Assembly (NCBI GenBank): GCA_002633025.1
Contig: NMRB01000024.1
Location: 204,064-268,063, forward strand
Direction of reading: 5' to 3'
Source of the DNA: Notospermus geniculatus
Lineage: Eukaryota; Nemertea; Pilidiophora; Heteronemertea; Lineidae
DNA length: 64,000 nt
How positions within the stretch are numbered: the first letter of the stretch is position 1; each line of letters opens with the position of its first letter. The translations under genes and the position numbers were made by a program. This document shows, in pieces, positions 16,601 through 26,523 of this stretch. The notes beneath the pieces are model-generated. The model was not told the origin of the DNA and ran no database searches. It saw nothing but the letters and a program-made list of their open reading frames with translations.

Positions 16601-17131
16601 TTTATTTTGGATGTTAACGTTTTTCGTGAAGCATTTTTCTCTGTACGGACCACTGATGGGTGGATGGGGAGCATTCTGGTTTTACATGTTCTTCAGGTAA
16701 GTTGCAGTAGACAAAGCCATGGTCGCATTCCTTGTGCAATTCAGGATTTGTGGCAATTACCGCAGATGAGACAAGACCCTCTTTAATTTTCCCTGTGTAG
16801 CAGTTGAAAAATCCAAGGGTCCAATCTGGGTTTCGAACTCGGGACCTCGCGCTTCGAAGTCAAATACTCTTCCGACTGAGCTAAAGGGAATTTCCCGGTA
16901 GCCCGGGCCTGTAGGAGCACTGACACTATTACACCTGTATTTTGTCTCCATCAGGTTCTTAGAGAGTCACTGGTTCACGTGGGTGACACAGATGAATCAC
17001 ATTCCAATGGACATCGATCATGATCATAAACGTGATTGGCTGACGATGCAGTTGAAATCGACGTGCAACGTGGACCCTGGTATCTTCAATGATTGGTTTA
17101 CAGGACATCTGAACTTTCAAATCGAACATCA
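13650..17131 (+). CDS. FADS2: Front-end fatty acid desaturase with cytochrome b5 domain (3' end missing)
   Basis: This is an ER-membrane acyl-CoA desaturase of polyunsaturated fatty acid synthesis (FADS1/2 family). Eight phase-consistent exons: 13650-13850, 14461-14559, 14860-15057, 15349-15450, 15838-16024, 16271-16347, 16599-16696 and 16955-17131. The start ATG gives MGKGECQSG, resembling the vertebrate FADS2 start MGKGGNQG, so it is preferred to the ATG 13 codons downstream. The b5 heme site HPGGAR is at residues 51-56, histidine box 1 HDYGH at about 174-178, box 2 HFQHH at about 211-215, and box 3 QIEHH at about 376-380, with the front-end-specific Gln in box 3. The donor at 17132 splits the last His codon. 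The final exon (about 65 residues, expected LFPTMPRHN-type start) is not visible and probably sits in or beyond the N gap. Delta-5, -6 or -8 specificity cannot be read from sequence; the FADS2 symbol reflects family similarity only. Confidence 0.94.
14030..14370. repeat. Degenerate element in desaturase intron 1
   Basis: It contains GGGGATTCTAAATTCGTTCC (14353-14372) and GCGGCTTATTCCGTC (14127), both reappearing inverted inside an interrupted SINE at 56985-57110. The two loci share a mobile insert. Confidence 0.5.
15117..15237. repeat. MITE, CCCGTATTCATAAA family
   Basis: The ends GACCCGTATTCATAAAACC and TTTTATGAATATGGGCCC are inverted. Inner arms GCTAGCTTAGTTGGTTGCTA and GCAAGTAACTAAGCCTAGCA are also complementary. 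It lies in a desaturase intron. Confidence 0.8.
16790..16925 (-). repeat. tRNA-like segment, probably a SINE head
   Basis: On the minus strand an A-box-like TAGCTCAGTCGGAAGAG is followed 35 bases on by a B-box GGTCCCGAGTTCGAAACC. The would-be acceptor stem does not pair and the anticodon stem is poor, so this is read as a tRNA-derived SINE in the last visible desaturase intron rather than a functional tRNA. Confidence 0.5.
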
Positions 17132-17241
17132 GTAAGTTTATCAATATGATACCGTACAGTACAGTCCTAGGCGTGGATTCAAAGGGGGCGCCCCAGGTGC
17201 TTACCTCCCCTTTTGGCCAACAAATCTGTAAAATTGACCGT

Positions 17242-17468
17242 NNNNNNNNNNNNNNNNNNNNNNNNNNNNNNNNNNNNNNNNNNNNNNNNNNNNNNNNNNN
17301 NNNNNNNNNNNNNNNNNNNNNNNNNNNNNNNNNNNNNNNNNNNNNNNNNNNNNNNNNNNNNNNNNNNNNNNNNNNNNNNNNNNNNNNNNNNNNNNNNNNN
17401 NNNNNNNNNNNNNNNNNNNNNNNNNNNNNNNNNNNNNNNNNNNNNNNNNNNNNNNNNNNNNNNNNNNN
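17242..17468. other. Assembly gap, 227 N
   Basis: A run of N inside a GGATCC-type repeat (17165-17241), immediately after the last visible desaturase exon. The missing final desaturase exon may be here; 17469-17860 is A/T-rich and UTR-like, with no coding match. Confidence 0.95.
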
Positions 17469-17867
17469 TTTGAGAAAAATATATATTATCTGTTGATATT
17501 ATCCATCTTTCATAACATACAAGTATATCCATGGGATTGTATTGTTTGTTTTAAGTGTCAGTTATAATAGAAATGGATTTCTGTTGCTTTTATAATCTAA
17601 TTTGAGATACTTTTGTACTTGTTCACTCAACACATTTCTATTCAGTGCCTTTACTTAAGTCTATTTTCTAGTGTATTGTTAGCTTTTGTACAAAACTTCA
17701 GATGTCCTTTTGTCATTGTACATGTATTTTATATACACAAGTCTCACTACAGATGTTGTATTACCGGTAATGATAAACATGATAAAAGATATCACTTATC
17801 CTTACTACTGTCTTAGTTAATTGTGGATTTTGTCAGTGTGTCGGGCCTCAGTGCTGTCATGAAGTGA

Positions 17868-17973
17868 TAGGGCCGTATTCTAGAAGCTTCCTTAACTCTA
17901 AGGTTTACCTTTAGCTATTGTTTGCATGGCAGAATATAAAAGCTTAAAGGAGCCTTCTAGAATACGGGCCATA
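17868..17973. repeat. MITE with GGGCCGTATTCTAGAAG ends
   Basis: The ends GGGCCGTATTCTAGAAGC and CCTTCTAGAATACGGGCC are inverted, with a centre rich in TTTAGC/GCTTAAA steps. It is related in form to the 4894 and 15117 elements. Confidence 0.75.
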
Positions 17974-17989
17974 GTATCAGGGTCAGGAC

Positions 17990-18066
17990 AGAAGTACATG
18001 AGATTTAGCTTGAGATGGCCTCTTCCGTACTTACCAGGGCCAATGATGCTGATGGAAAAATCAAAT
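17990..18066 (+). repeat. SINE family 1, 3' tail fragment
   Basis: It carries only the family tail (GCTTGAGATGGCCTCTTCC.. to ..GATGGAAAAATCAAAT), with no tRNA head. This is a truncated insertion. Confidence 0.7.
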
Positions 18067-18912
18067 GAAAAGAGACAAAGAAAACTCCAGATTGTGACAA
18101 CATAAATTCTATTTCTCTCATTATCTTACAAATGTCTAAAGAAGAGGATATCATTAAGTATACATAGGTTTAGGAAAAACTTGTAAAATAACAACAGTTC
18201 ACCATATTCTCAACTGTTCTGATATGATTGGAGACAACTTTGCACAAATGTCTATCGTAAATCTGAATTCTATAGTACATAACATGTATTTGGAATGGTG
18301 GCACATGGAATAAATATATATAATAGGTATCCATCAATGAACAAATCCAATAAATAAGTATTTGCAGGCAACTTACAGAAGGTGAAATGCAATTTACACC
18401 ATCTTGAACCATCAGAAGTTCATATCACTACGCCTTTGGACTACAGAAGGAAAAGTGACTAAGCATGCATACCTCAAGATGTATTACACTGGACAAGCCA
18501 TGACAGACAAAGAGGTAACTAACATCATAAGTACCGTACATAGGCCTAATCAAAAATACATTGACCTCGGCAACTAAGTTATTTATTGCACATGTTTGAT
18601 GATGAAATGATTGCTAAATCTTTGCTGAACCCTTGGTTAGGTTTAAAATCCTGCACACCTTGAGCATGATACCACCAAGGCCTATCCACATGGGAACCTC
18701 TCCACAAATATTCTGCCAATATTGTAGTAGATCTCATCTGTGATGAGATTGGTTTCATCTGGAAACAAGCATGGTGAAATGACAGGAAACCTGTCGAAGT
18801 ATAAATCCGCTGTCCCATTAGAAGCTTTGTTGAAAAGGTTCCCGAGGATCTCCTTGCTGAAATTTCCCAAATCTAATGGCACATGAAGATGTAGATTTAT
18901 CAGAGACAGCCA

Positions 18913-20106
18913 TCATGAAAGCCACATCTGTTGATGGCTCATTATAACAGTCAGGAAAGACAAGAATCCAAGGAGCAGAATGAGTGATTCTGGATGTCCT
19001 GAGCTGTCAAACACATTTGGATCATAATTAAAACAATTAGTAGTTCGTTCCACGACTTGGAAATTTTGACCATGTTCACAGAAGTCTTTCCCGCTTTTGT
19101 ATTCCTCCCCTGAAAATAGAAAAGAAAGGTTTCAATAGATTTAGATGTCAGAGATTGTCTTTTTCTGTGGTCAAAGGCAAACTTCACAGCAAACATAGAA
19201 ACAGATCATTCTGGTGGTACAAGCAGCGTTGAGACAACTTTACCTAATTTTTTCCCTTTGTAAGCTGCGTCCTTGCATTCCATGTAAACTGATCGACAAA
19301 ACTCTGAGCATACTTGAGCACGACCTCGCCTGTGTTGAAAAGAGATGAGAAGGAGACAGTAATTTATTTTATGCAATGCTAACAATCCTGAACCATTTCT
19401 GTACTGTTCTGGTCACATCAACTAACAATCTTCTTTTCAATCAAGTTAAAAAGGGCAACACATGTAGAGTGACCGCCATGCCAGCTGATAACAAGTAGGC
19501 CAAGTGGCAGAAGTGAAGTGTCCAAATCTCATGTTGATGCAGGGGCGGATCCAGGATTTGGGAAAAGAGGGAACACCCTGTGCTTGGAACACTGAAAGTG
19601 TCTGTTCATTTTCGTCACTTGAGGAATCTGAGTTGTGATCTTTGGGAAAACGTAAAAAGCTATGAACTTGCAAATTGCAGGGATTATTTGTTGTACTTTT
19701 CAGAATAATCCCTACAATTTGCAGCTTCATAGCTTTCTCCATTTTCTCAAGGATCACAACTCACATTCCTCAAGTGACAAAAATGAACAGCCCCTTTGCA
19801 CCAAGTTCAAGAATTTCACGGTCGAGTTTACAGATTTGTTGGCCAAAAGGGGGTCTTGGATCCACGCCTGTGATGATTGTCGCCATTAAAACCTGGATAC
19901 TTACTCCTCATACCAATTTGATTGATACGGGCTGCAAAAAAAACACATCATGTAATTCATCCGATTTTTACATCTTTTTGTTGCTCCATTTAAAGGGTAC
20001 ATCCCACCAAAGACTGATGTCACCTCTGTCCTTTTACAGCACGCATTCGATGAGTACCAAGTGCAGTTGATTAGACTACTCTCTGGCTGTGAAAAACGGT
20101 ATTTCC
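18913..20106 (-). CDS. Folate-receptor-like cysteine-rich GPI-type protein (5' end not found)
   Basis: Three minus-strand exons in matching phase: 19905-20106, 19244-19329 and 18913-19109 (stop TGA 18913-18915), giving 161 residues. The first exon has the spacing NCTWYSSNACC..RCKNRMNYMMCFFCSPYQSNWY, recalling the C-x-W..ACC..C..FC/EC-SP-x-x..W framework of the folate receptor family. The second reads VCSEFCRSVYMECKDAAY, similar to its C-x-x-x-C-x-x-W/Y-x-x-C segment. The last ends FDSSGHPES followed by the hydrophobic run LILLLGFLSFLTVIM, a plausible GPI-attachment signal. I infer an extracellular lipid-anchored ligand-binding protein; the ligand is unknown. The signal-peptide exon should lie upstream (20.1-21.3 kb) but was not identified. 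The frame continues open for 76 codons beyond the stop (see Part 2). A related cysteine-rich family is possible. Confidence 0.6.
19543..19870. repeat. Composite GGATCC-family repeat
   Basis: The two ends (GGGGCGGATCCAGGATTTGG and TTGTTGGCCAAAAGGGGGTC..GGATCCACGCCTG) match the 6464 family. The middle is an inverted pair: AAAGCTATGAACTTGCAAATTGCAGGGATTATT and its near complement at 19700-19740. Confidence 0.7.
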
Positions 20107-20195
20107 CTGAAAGACAAGAAGACATTGCTTAAATCAAGAATTGAAACGCTAAATTTATGAGGCCTAACATTCAAGCCCCACAGTATTGAATTTTA

Positions 20196-20448
20196 CGATA
20201 TTTTCAAAACGTTAGGAGAGTGCACATACAGGTCCCATAGGCTCGTGAAGGTCCCCAAAATGCTTGCCTGATACGTACTTCACAGAATCAAGGCCTAGTT
20301 TTCAGCACGCACTGGAAAAAACTGCAGGGAGAGCTCTAATGTATTCTGACAGAGCGTAGTACATTTTACACTACGCTGACGTCGTGACGTCGTCCGAGAA
20401 TCGCGGCGATGATTTGCGTTTTTCACATTCAATACAGTGGGGCTTTAA
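20196..20448 (+). repeat. Dispersed repeat, copy 2 of 2
   Basis: Homologous to 7794-8015. This copy has an extra GACGTCGTGACGTCGTCC segment and ends with a GGGGCTTTAA-type tail. Confidence 0.7.
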
Positions 20449-20459
20449 CAGAATGAACC

Positions 20460-21543
20460 CGGGCCGCCGAAACCCGGCCTCGACTGCAGCAGCCCTAGCC
20501 TAACCCATAGCCTGGGTTAGACTAGGGTTAGGTTAGGCCTAATCCGTTAGGCTATGGGTTAGATAGGTTAGGCCCAATATGCACACACTCACTGAGCTGT
20601 CAGAGCTGGTCAGTGGATTACAGTGAAGTGGTCAGGTCATGATGAGGTCAGGACAGAACATGCAGAGAAGGGAAGGTAATGTGGTCAAACTCTCAGAAAC
20701 CAGGAAACAGACTTTCTTACTCTTAGCATCGATTTTTTCTGGAATTACTAACCAAAGAAAGTGCATTGCTTCCTTTTGCTGTTGGGTACAGTTTGTACTA
20801 CTTCCACTAATTCATGGTCATGGCCTGAAGCACGGCTAAATTCAAGTATACCATACAAAATAACAAGAGAAACGACCAACTCTGGCTGTGCAACCATCAT
20901 GGCCAAAAATCTGACATTTGTAGTTCGAAGAAAATCCGGTAGATGTCACGCAAAATTTTAGACCGTCGATTTCGCCGCTCACGCAGCACTCGCGCACTTG
21001 TTCGTTTCTTAAACGAGAAACATCCGAATAAGATACAAATAACTGAATATTTTATGATTTATAACTTATATCGGGCATTTGGGTGGAAGCTTGTCGTCCT
21101 CCAAGTTAGAAAATCTGCAATGATTCAGTCTCGAATCGGCGGACTTTATGGCAGAGAGTGAGCGCCATCTCTGATTGGGCAGTGGAACCAGACTGCTTGC
21201 TGGTGTAACAGTAAGGAATGTCCCCCAGTAAAAAGTGTCTGGTTCAATTGTTCCATGGCGGATAATAGACTGATTCCCGACTGTACCGCCAGGGCTAATG
21301 CATGTCCACAGAAAATCAATGAAATAAAAGGACAAACAAAATTATATATAATTGGTAATTTCTTTAATAAAATATCATGGAAAGTATATAAAACACTTTA
21401 CCAATAACTGTGGTCATAATGACCTCGGCACTCAGAGATGAAAAATTGAAATGACAGGAACTTGCTTTACAAATTGAAATGACAGGAACTTGCTTTACAA
21501 ACAACCAAAACAATTCATTATAACGTTGCTATCCCTAATTTTG
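20460..21543. other. Intergenic region between PUS3 and the folate-receptor-like gene
   Basis: At 20500-20575 GGTTAGGC/GCCTAACC motifs form an imperfect inverted repeat (CCTAACCCATAGCCTGGG / TTAGGCTATGGGTTAG). It is telomere-like in composition but not a TTAGGG array. Other short frames have no match. The missing first exon of the folate-receptor-like gene may lie here. Confidence 0.4.
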
Positions 21544-24500
21544 CTAGGAGTTGCCAGTAGGCCTACTAACAGAAGGAGAAACACCTAGATCCATTTCTTT
21601 TGCTGCTGATGAGGCTGAAGAGAGATCTACAGCATCATCAGAATCCTGTTTCAGTGGCATCTCATTGTCTGCAGTATCAGTTACTTTTCTTCTTTTGGCG
21701 AAATTGTCAAGTTTTTCCTCAAGGCTACCTGTAGAGAGAAATAAACATTGATGAGGTGGGCCTACCAGTATGAGGCAAATTACACCATTAAGTAGGCCTA
21801 GAGGTGTTGGCAATAATTGGGCAAGATATAAAGTGTCGGAATTGGTGCAGTTGTGGTTACTTACAACATGTTTTTCTGTTGAGCAGAGGAATATACACCC
21901 GAGATTTGTTGCCAGGAATGACAGACTCTGCTTGACTCTGTACGGACACACATGCTGCACATGATGTGTTATCACCCGTGGAGACCTTGGTCGACTCAAG
22001 GCTGTCCAGCATTCTCTTGATGATTGTAGCCCTGGAGGAAAAGTACGTCAAATTATCACCCCAGCCTCTCCAGAAAAAGTTGCTGCTCATTAGTTGAGAA
22101 TACAAAGTGGCGTCTTGGCTGGGAATCGAACCCATAAGTCCGACGCTCAGCCATTACAAACACTTGACTTACCTGGTAGATTCAGTCGTCCATAGTGCCT
22201 GCAGGTGTGCTATGGTCTGCTTCATACTGTCTCCTAAAACAAGGGAGAGAACACCAAGTTTGAAGCTGATTCATGTATAAATGTACTGTTTAATTCAACC
22301 ACACGCACAATGCACAATAGCCGAAATTATCCCATAGTCAAGTGACCAATGACATTATCTATGGGATAATCTGCTCAACCATGGGGTAGTCGAAATTATC
22401 CCATAGTCACGCGAGGTCGAAGTGTGTGATTTGATTGGCTGACGTTCTATTGATGTATGATAACACTGAATATTGTATGTACCAAGATCCTTTACAGGAT
22501 ATCGAATCGCAACAGGACTGTTACTTGTAAGCTTCATAAAAACAACTGACGAATCAAAACTTGCCAATGATTAGACAGATGACAATTTCATCTACTGATA
22601 GAGGTTGACTCACCTTGGTCATAATTCCATTCCAGATCTTGGAACTCGCAATCAAAAAGCACAAGAGGCAATTCTGAAAAGAGTGACAAATTGATACATT
22701 TCCTGTGACATGTGTGATGAAACAAACTTTGATGATTGGTCCAAATTTGGTTTTTACCTAGTCAACTACTGTAAAGAATGCTTAGCACTGATGTTGAATT
22801 AACACAGTAGATCAGGAAAAGCACCTTGTATGAATATTTGAAATAAGTCACACTTTTGATTCGAATTTTTGGCCCCAACCTGGGGCCTTCCTCAGGCACA
22901 ACCGCAACTGGTTGTGGTTCAGTTGTGGTTGTACCTGAGGAAGGCCCAAGGTTGGGGCCAAAAATTCAAGTGTGACTTATTTCAAATTTAAACTGATGTT
23001 GAATTAACCATTGAAATCACCACCTTTGATGAATATTTCCAGTAAAACGTGCCGAAATGATCGCAAGAAAACATTCTACCAACCTGAAGCCATTGTGTAC
23101 TGTGGTCTTCTGGGATGACGTGTGATATCAAACAACTCATCAATTATCTCTGGTGGTTCCTTCCGTTGTCCGATGAGAAACAGGATTGTCACAATGCACC
23201 GAATTTGATGCCACAAGAAAGCATTGCCCTCTATTGTCAATTCACAGAACTCATAACCGTTCTTCCCGTCACTAATAAACTTGATGGACACTGCTAATAT
23301 TTGGCGGGTATATTTCACAACTCCATTTCCGACATCCATTTTGCAGAAGTTACGAAAATCGTGTTCGCCTACGAGTTTCTGAGCAGCCACCTGCATTATT
23401 TCAATGTCCAAATCACCTTTTGGAAATACATATTTGTATGTCCTTCTTGTGCAGCTGAACCTAAAATCATGAAAGGAATCATGAAAAGGTAAAGCATACA
23501 AATGTAAATCATCATGTCACATTTGTAATTGTAATTTGCTTTTCCAGCAAGACCATAGCCACAGGTAAGTACGGAATAGCCTATCTTAACAGGCCTTGTG
23601 TTTTGAGGCAAGTGAAAAACTGCTCACCTCTGAGAACAATAGAGTTTTCTATTGTTCTCAGGCGAGCAGTTTTTCACTCGCCTCAGAAGACGAGGCTTGT
23701 TTAAGCTACCCATTTTCCTCACTTGGATCGGGTCTTTTACTTGCCCTTTGCAAAGGTAAAAGCTACAAGGCACCACAGCTTACTGTTCCATGCGACAAAC
23801 TGGAGAGGAAGGGATAGCCCTATTTGCCCCAGGATTTGAACCGGGTTGCCGCCGCTTGCTGAGCAGATCTGATAAACACGAGGCCATCAAGGTTTCTTAA
23901 GTCGCATTATAACCACAAGAGAACTAACAGAAAGAAACCCTTTCAACTTCACCCATCTTACTCACCGAGCACTGAATCCAGGATCAACAGGGGCCCATGC
24001 TATAACTCTGATCTCCTTTGGAAGAACTTTGTTTAGGATGAAAGTATAGTCAATCTCCTTGGTCTTGTCTCCTGGTCGTGTGTGAGCTGTACCTCCTTCT
24101 TTTTCTTTGACTCCAATACCAGTGAGAAGATTACTGCGTAGATCTATTGAGATAACCTTAAAAATACAAGTTAATGAAGCTCTATTACAAATTATGTATA
24201 GATTACTGTCATAAAATTATCCATTGACCTATTTGATGTATAATGCTATAGAAGGCACTAACACCCCACTACACCTCCGAGATATGACACTAACACCCCA
24301 TGCTACACACCTGGGAGAACAGGCGCGGATCCAGGGGGTGCCACTGCACACGCGCCCCCTATTGGCCAACAAATCTGTGAAATTGACCGTGAAATTCTGA
24401 AATCTGGAGGAAATCATTGAAATTCACTGCAGATGTCAATGTTTCTAGCACAGTGCGTCCCCTCTTTTCCGAAATCGTGGATCCGCCCCTGGAGAGGGCA

Positions 24501-26212
24501 CCAACGCCCCATCTACACACCTGAGAGAAGGCACTAACACCCCATCTACACACCTGAGAGAAGGCACCAACACCCCATCTACACACCTGAGAGAAGGCAC
24601 CAACACCCCATCTACACACCTGAGAGAAGGCACTAACACCTTTATCTGTCCTTCCACATCTGTGATAATTAGACGTCTGTCGAGATTCAATCAACTTGGT
24701 TTTCATCAGAGCACCAAAGAGTTCATGTTCGATTGTCTTATCTGTGTCTTCTTGGACAGCATAGCCCTGGTAATCCCATCCAAGATAGAGGAATTTCAAG
24801 GCCACGTGTCTGGTGTTGTACCTTAAATGAGAAAGAGAACATAAAAGCATCAGAAGATATAGCATCCAAAAGTCAAACCCACTGACACAAAAACTACAGT
24901 GGAACCTGCCCTTAACCTGTTGACTGTGTTTTTTTTTATTCTTATTTTTCTTTCTTAAAAAAATTGCCAAAAAAGCATTTGAAACACAAGGTTCCAGGCA
25001 TGATATAACGTCCTACACACTGTGACGTGCCATTTCCTTGCAAGGCGTAGTATTACGCGGTTCCACTGTACCTTGGAGGAATTATAAATTCCTCCAAGAC
25101 TGTACTTACTTATTGAAATCGAATGGCCTGGCACCTTTTCTCTTCCTTGTGTTCTCCTCGCCCTTCCCTTTTGAGATGACATTCTGTAGTTGTGTGACAT
25201 GTCGCTCAAGGCTCTGGATCTTTTCCATCAATTTCTGGAAAGAAGATACCGGTACATGTAATCACACTTTGAATAACTTGACGAAAAAGTATCACATTCA
25301 CAATGCAAGACAAAATAATAAGAAAATCCAAAGGAATGGCATACCAAGATCCATGGATCAAGCACATTGTATTCCTCAGTCATGTCGAACTAAACATCAA
25401 TCAAAAACTGTCATGAAAATGATTAAGATTTCCGTTTATCTAAATGTGGTTTCTCCTGCATTGCCCCTAAACCAGACTGGTGCATTTGTCCTGAACAAGG
25501 CCAGCAATGACGGACTCATTAGACTAGCTAAAGAAGTGTATGATGCAACATACTGGTAACCAGGACCTACAGTAGGCCCCTATCTCCTGTTGATCACGTA
25601 CGTTGAATGTGTTAGTACTGTAGAGCACTCGGCAATTTCAGGAAAAGTGGTGCAATACGCGGGTGCAAATCAGCCTACCGTGTAGTTATCTATTCTATAC
25701 ACAGTGATCGATTTTTAGCTCTTCGGTCCAGTTGTCCACCGGGCAAGTGCTCTTTTGCAACTGGTTGCCCGTGTTGCTTTTTGAGTTGCCCGCAAATGGT
25801 TTTTCAATGGAAAAATGATGATTCTTTACTTGTCCGCAGGACAACCACTTCTGGACTTTAACTTGTCCGTATCAAAATTCACTTGCCCCGGGCAACGGGA
25901 CAAGTGCTTAAATCGATCAATGTATACAACATAAAATCTCTTTATCAAAACCCATCAAATGACAGAATAAGACAGACTTCACAATAGGGGACACATAGAG
26001 AAACGTGGAATCTAGGCCCTATCTGCCAGTTGTTCCCAAACAAGGGAAACACTGACTTTATGGAAACACAGGCAGGTGAGATGTTCCATGCACCCTCAGT
26101 AATTTCTCAGAGTCAGCAGAGACAGAGCTTCGCTTCTCCATAAAAATCTGGCTTTACTGAGCCTTCTCACCTCTCTTGATAAACCAGAATAATCATTCAA
26201 CTTTTTGCTCAT
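21544..26212 (-). CDS. PUS3: tRNA pseudouridine(38/39) synthase PUS3, complete
   Basis: This TruA/Deg1-family enzyme isomerises U38/U39 in the tRNA anticodon stem. Nine minus-strand exons, all in phase: 26171-26212, 25110-25234, 24620-24821, 23966-24156, 23084-23460, 22614-22673, 22173-22233, 21865-22031 and 21544-21728 (stop TAG). They encode 469 residues; human PUS3 has 481. The start MSKKLNDYSG continues into a basic coiled segment as in vertebrates. The first catalytic-domain exon reads HVALKFLYLGWDYQGYA, then SNYHRCGRTDKGVSAFSQ with the catalytic Asp of RTDxGV at about residue 115. Later motifs are VGEHDFRNFCKMDV, AFLWHQIRCIVTILFLIGQ and the PUS3-specific tail RVYIPLLNRKTC..LEEKLDNFAKRRK. 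The start codon faces that of EXOSC10 across about 310 bp. The donor of exon 3 sits in a 33-bp minisatellite that offers several in-frame donors. Confidence 0.97.
22855..22990. repeat. Inverted pair of the structured GGCCCC..GGGGCC motif
   Basis: The left arm GGCCCCAACCTGGGGCCTTCCTCAGG and right arm CCTGAGGAAGGCCCAAGGTTGGGGCC are reverse complements around GGTTGTGGTTCAGTTGTGGTTG. Each arm is a copy of the hammerhead-like motif. It lies in PUS3 intron 5. Confidence 0.75.
23590..23700. repeat. Palindromic element, GAGGCGAGCAGTTTTT family
   Basis: The arms CTTGTGTTTTGAGGCAAGTGAAAAACTG and CAGTTTTTCACTCGCCTCAGAAGACGAGG pair around GAACAATAGAG/TTTTCTATTGTTC. A related half-copy lies at 36585-36655 in EXOSC10. 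Confidence 0.75.
23693..23900 (-). repeat. SINE family 1 (tRNA-derived)
   Basis: It is the reverse complement of the family, with B-box-like GGATTTGAACCGGG and head GGCCATCAAGG at the right end, and tail phrase CCTCACTTGGATCGGGTCTTTTACTTG at the left. Confidence 0.8.
24237..24640. repeat. 33-bp minisatellite built from the PUS3 exon 3/intron 3 boundary
   Basis: The unit (CTGAGAGAAGGCACTAACAC followed by CCCATCTACACAC) is repeated about four times at 24508-24640, with decayed units at 24254-24315. A GGATCC-family repeat (24315-24495) is inserted between the two groups. Each well-preserved unit contains the last codons of PUS3 exon 3 and its donor CAG|GTGTGT. Confidence 0.92.
24915..25075. repeat. 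Second copy of the 4091 TIR element, inverted
   Basis: It shares CCATTTCCTTGCAAGGCGTA and ATATAACGTCCTA..GACGT with 4150-4230 on the opposite strand, and begins CCCTTAACC. It lies in PUS3 intron 2. Confidence 0.65.
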
Positions 26213-26523
26213 TTTCACAACAAGAAGAGTTCGTATTATTGAGAGGAATATGCGTCGATTTACTGAGAAAAGCAAGCAGACCAAATTTGTACAGCAAGTC
26301 CATCATTTCATCAGCTGTTCTGAATGCGAAACTGCGTCTAGACGGCCAAATATTTGGAGGTGGTTAAAATATTGACCTCAAACAAACTATAATAATAATT
26401 CAAAAATCTGTTTTAGTTGAGAGTAAATATTTACATCAAATTATATTTATTTAATAGCACATTTTGAAGAACGTTGTACAATGTTGTATCTGAATTGTGA
26501 ATGAACCAACAAAGAAAACCAAA
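26213..26523. promoter_or_regulatory. Bidirectional PUS3/EXOSC10 promoter region
   Basis: The 311 bases between the two divergent start codons must hold both core promoters or 5' UTRs. CAAAATGGCGGAC, a YY1-type element, overlaps the EXOSC10 start codon, a known arrangement at housekeeping promoters. No TATA box is positioned convincingly for either gene, although the middle is A/T-rich (AAATATTTACATCAAATTATA). Confidence 0.6.

Noticed and set aside
16790-16925. Possible tRNA gene on the minus strand
   Set aside because: A and B boxes are present, but the acceptor and anticodon stems do not pair; better read as a SINE head.
20500-20575. Interstitial telomere repeat
   Set aside because: GGTTAGG motifs are irregular and arranged as an inverted repeat, not a tandem TTAGGG run.
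21066-21335. 89-codon minus-strand frame upstream of the folate-receptor-like exons
   Set aside because: No signal peptide, no cysteine pattern, and no donor in the phase required by the exon at 20106.
24508-24640. CRISPR-like array of direct repeats
   Set aside because: Repeats are contiguous with no unique spacers, and the host is an animal genome; it is a minisatellite derived from PUS3.
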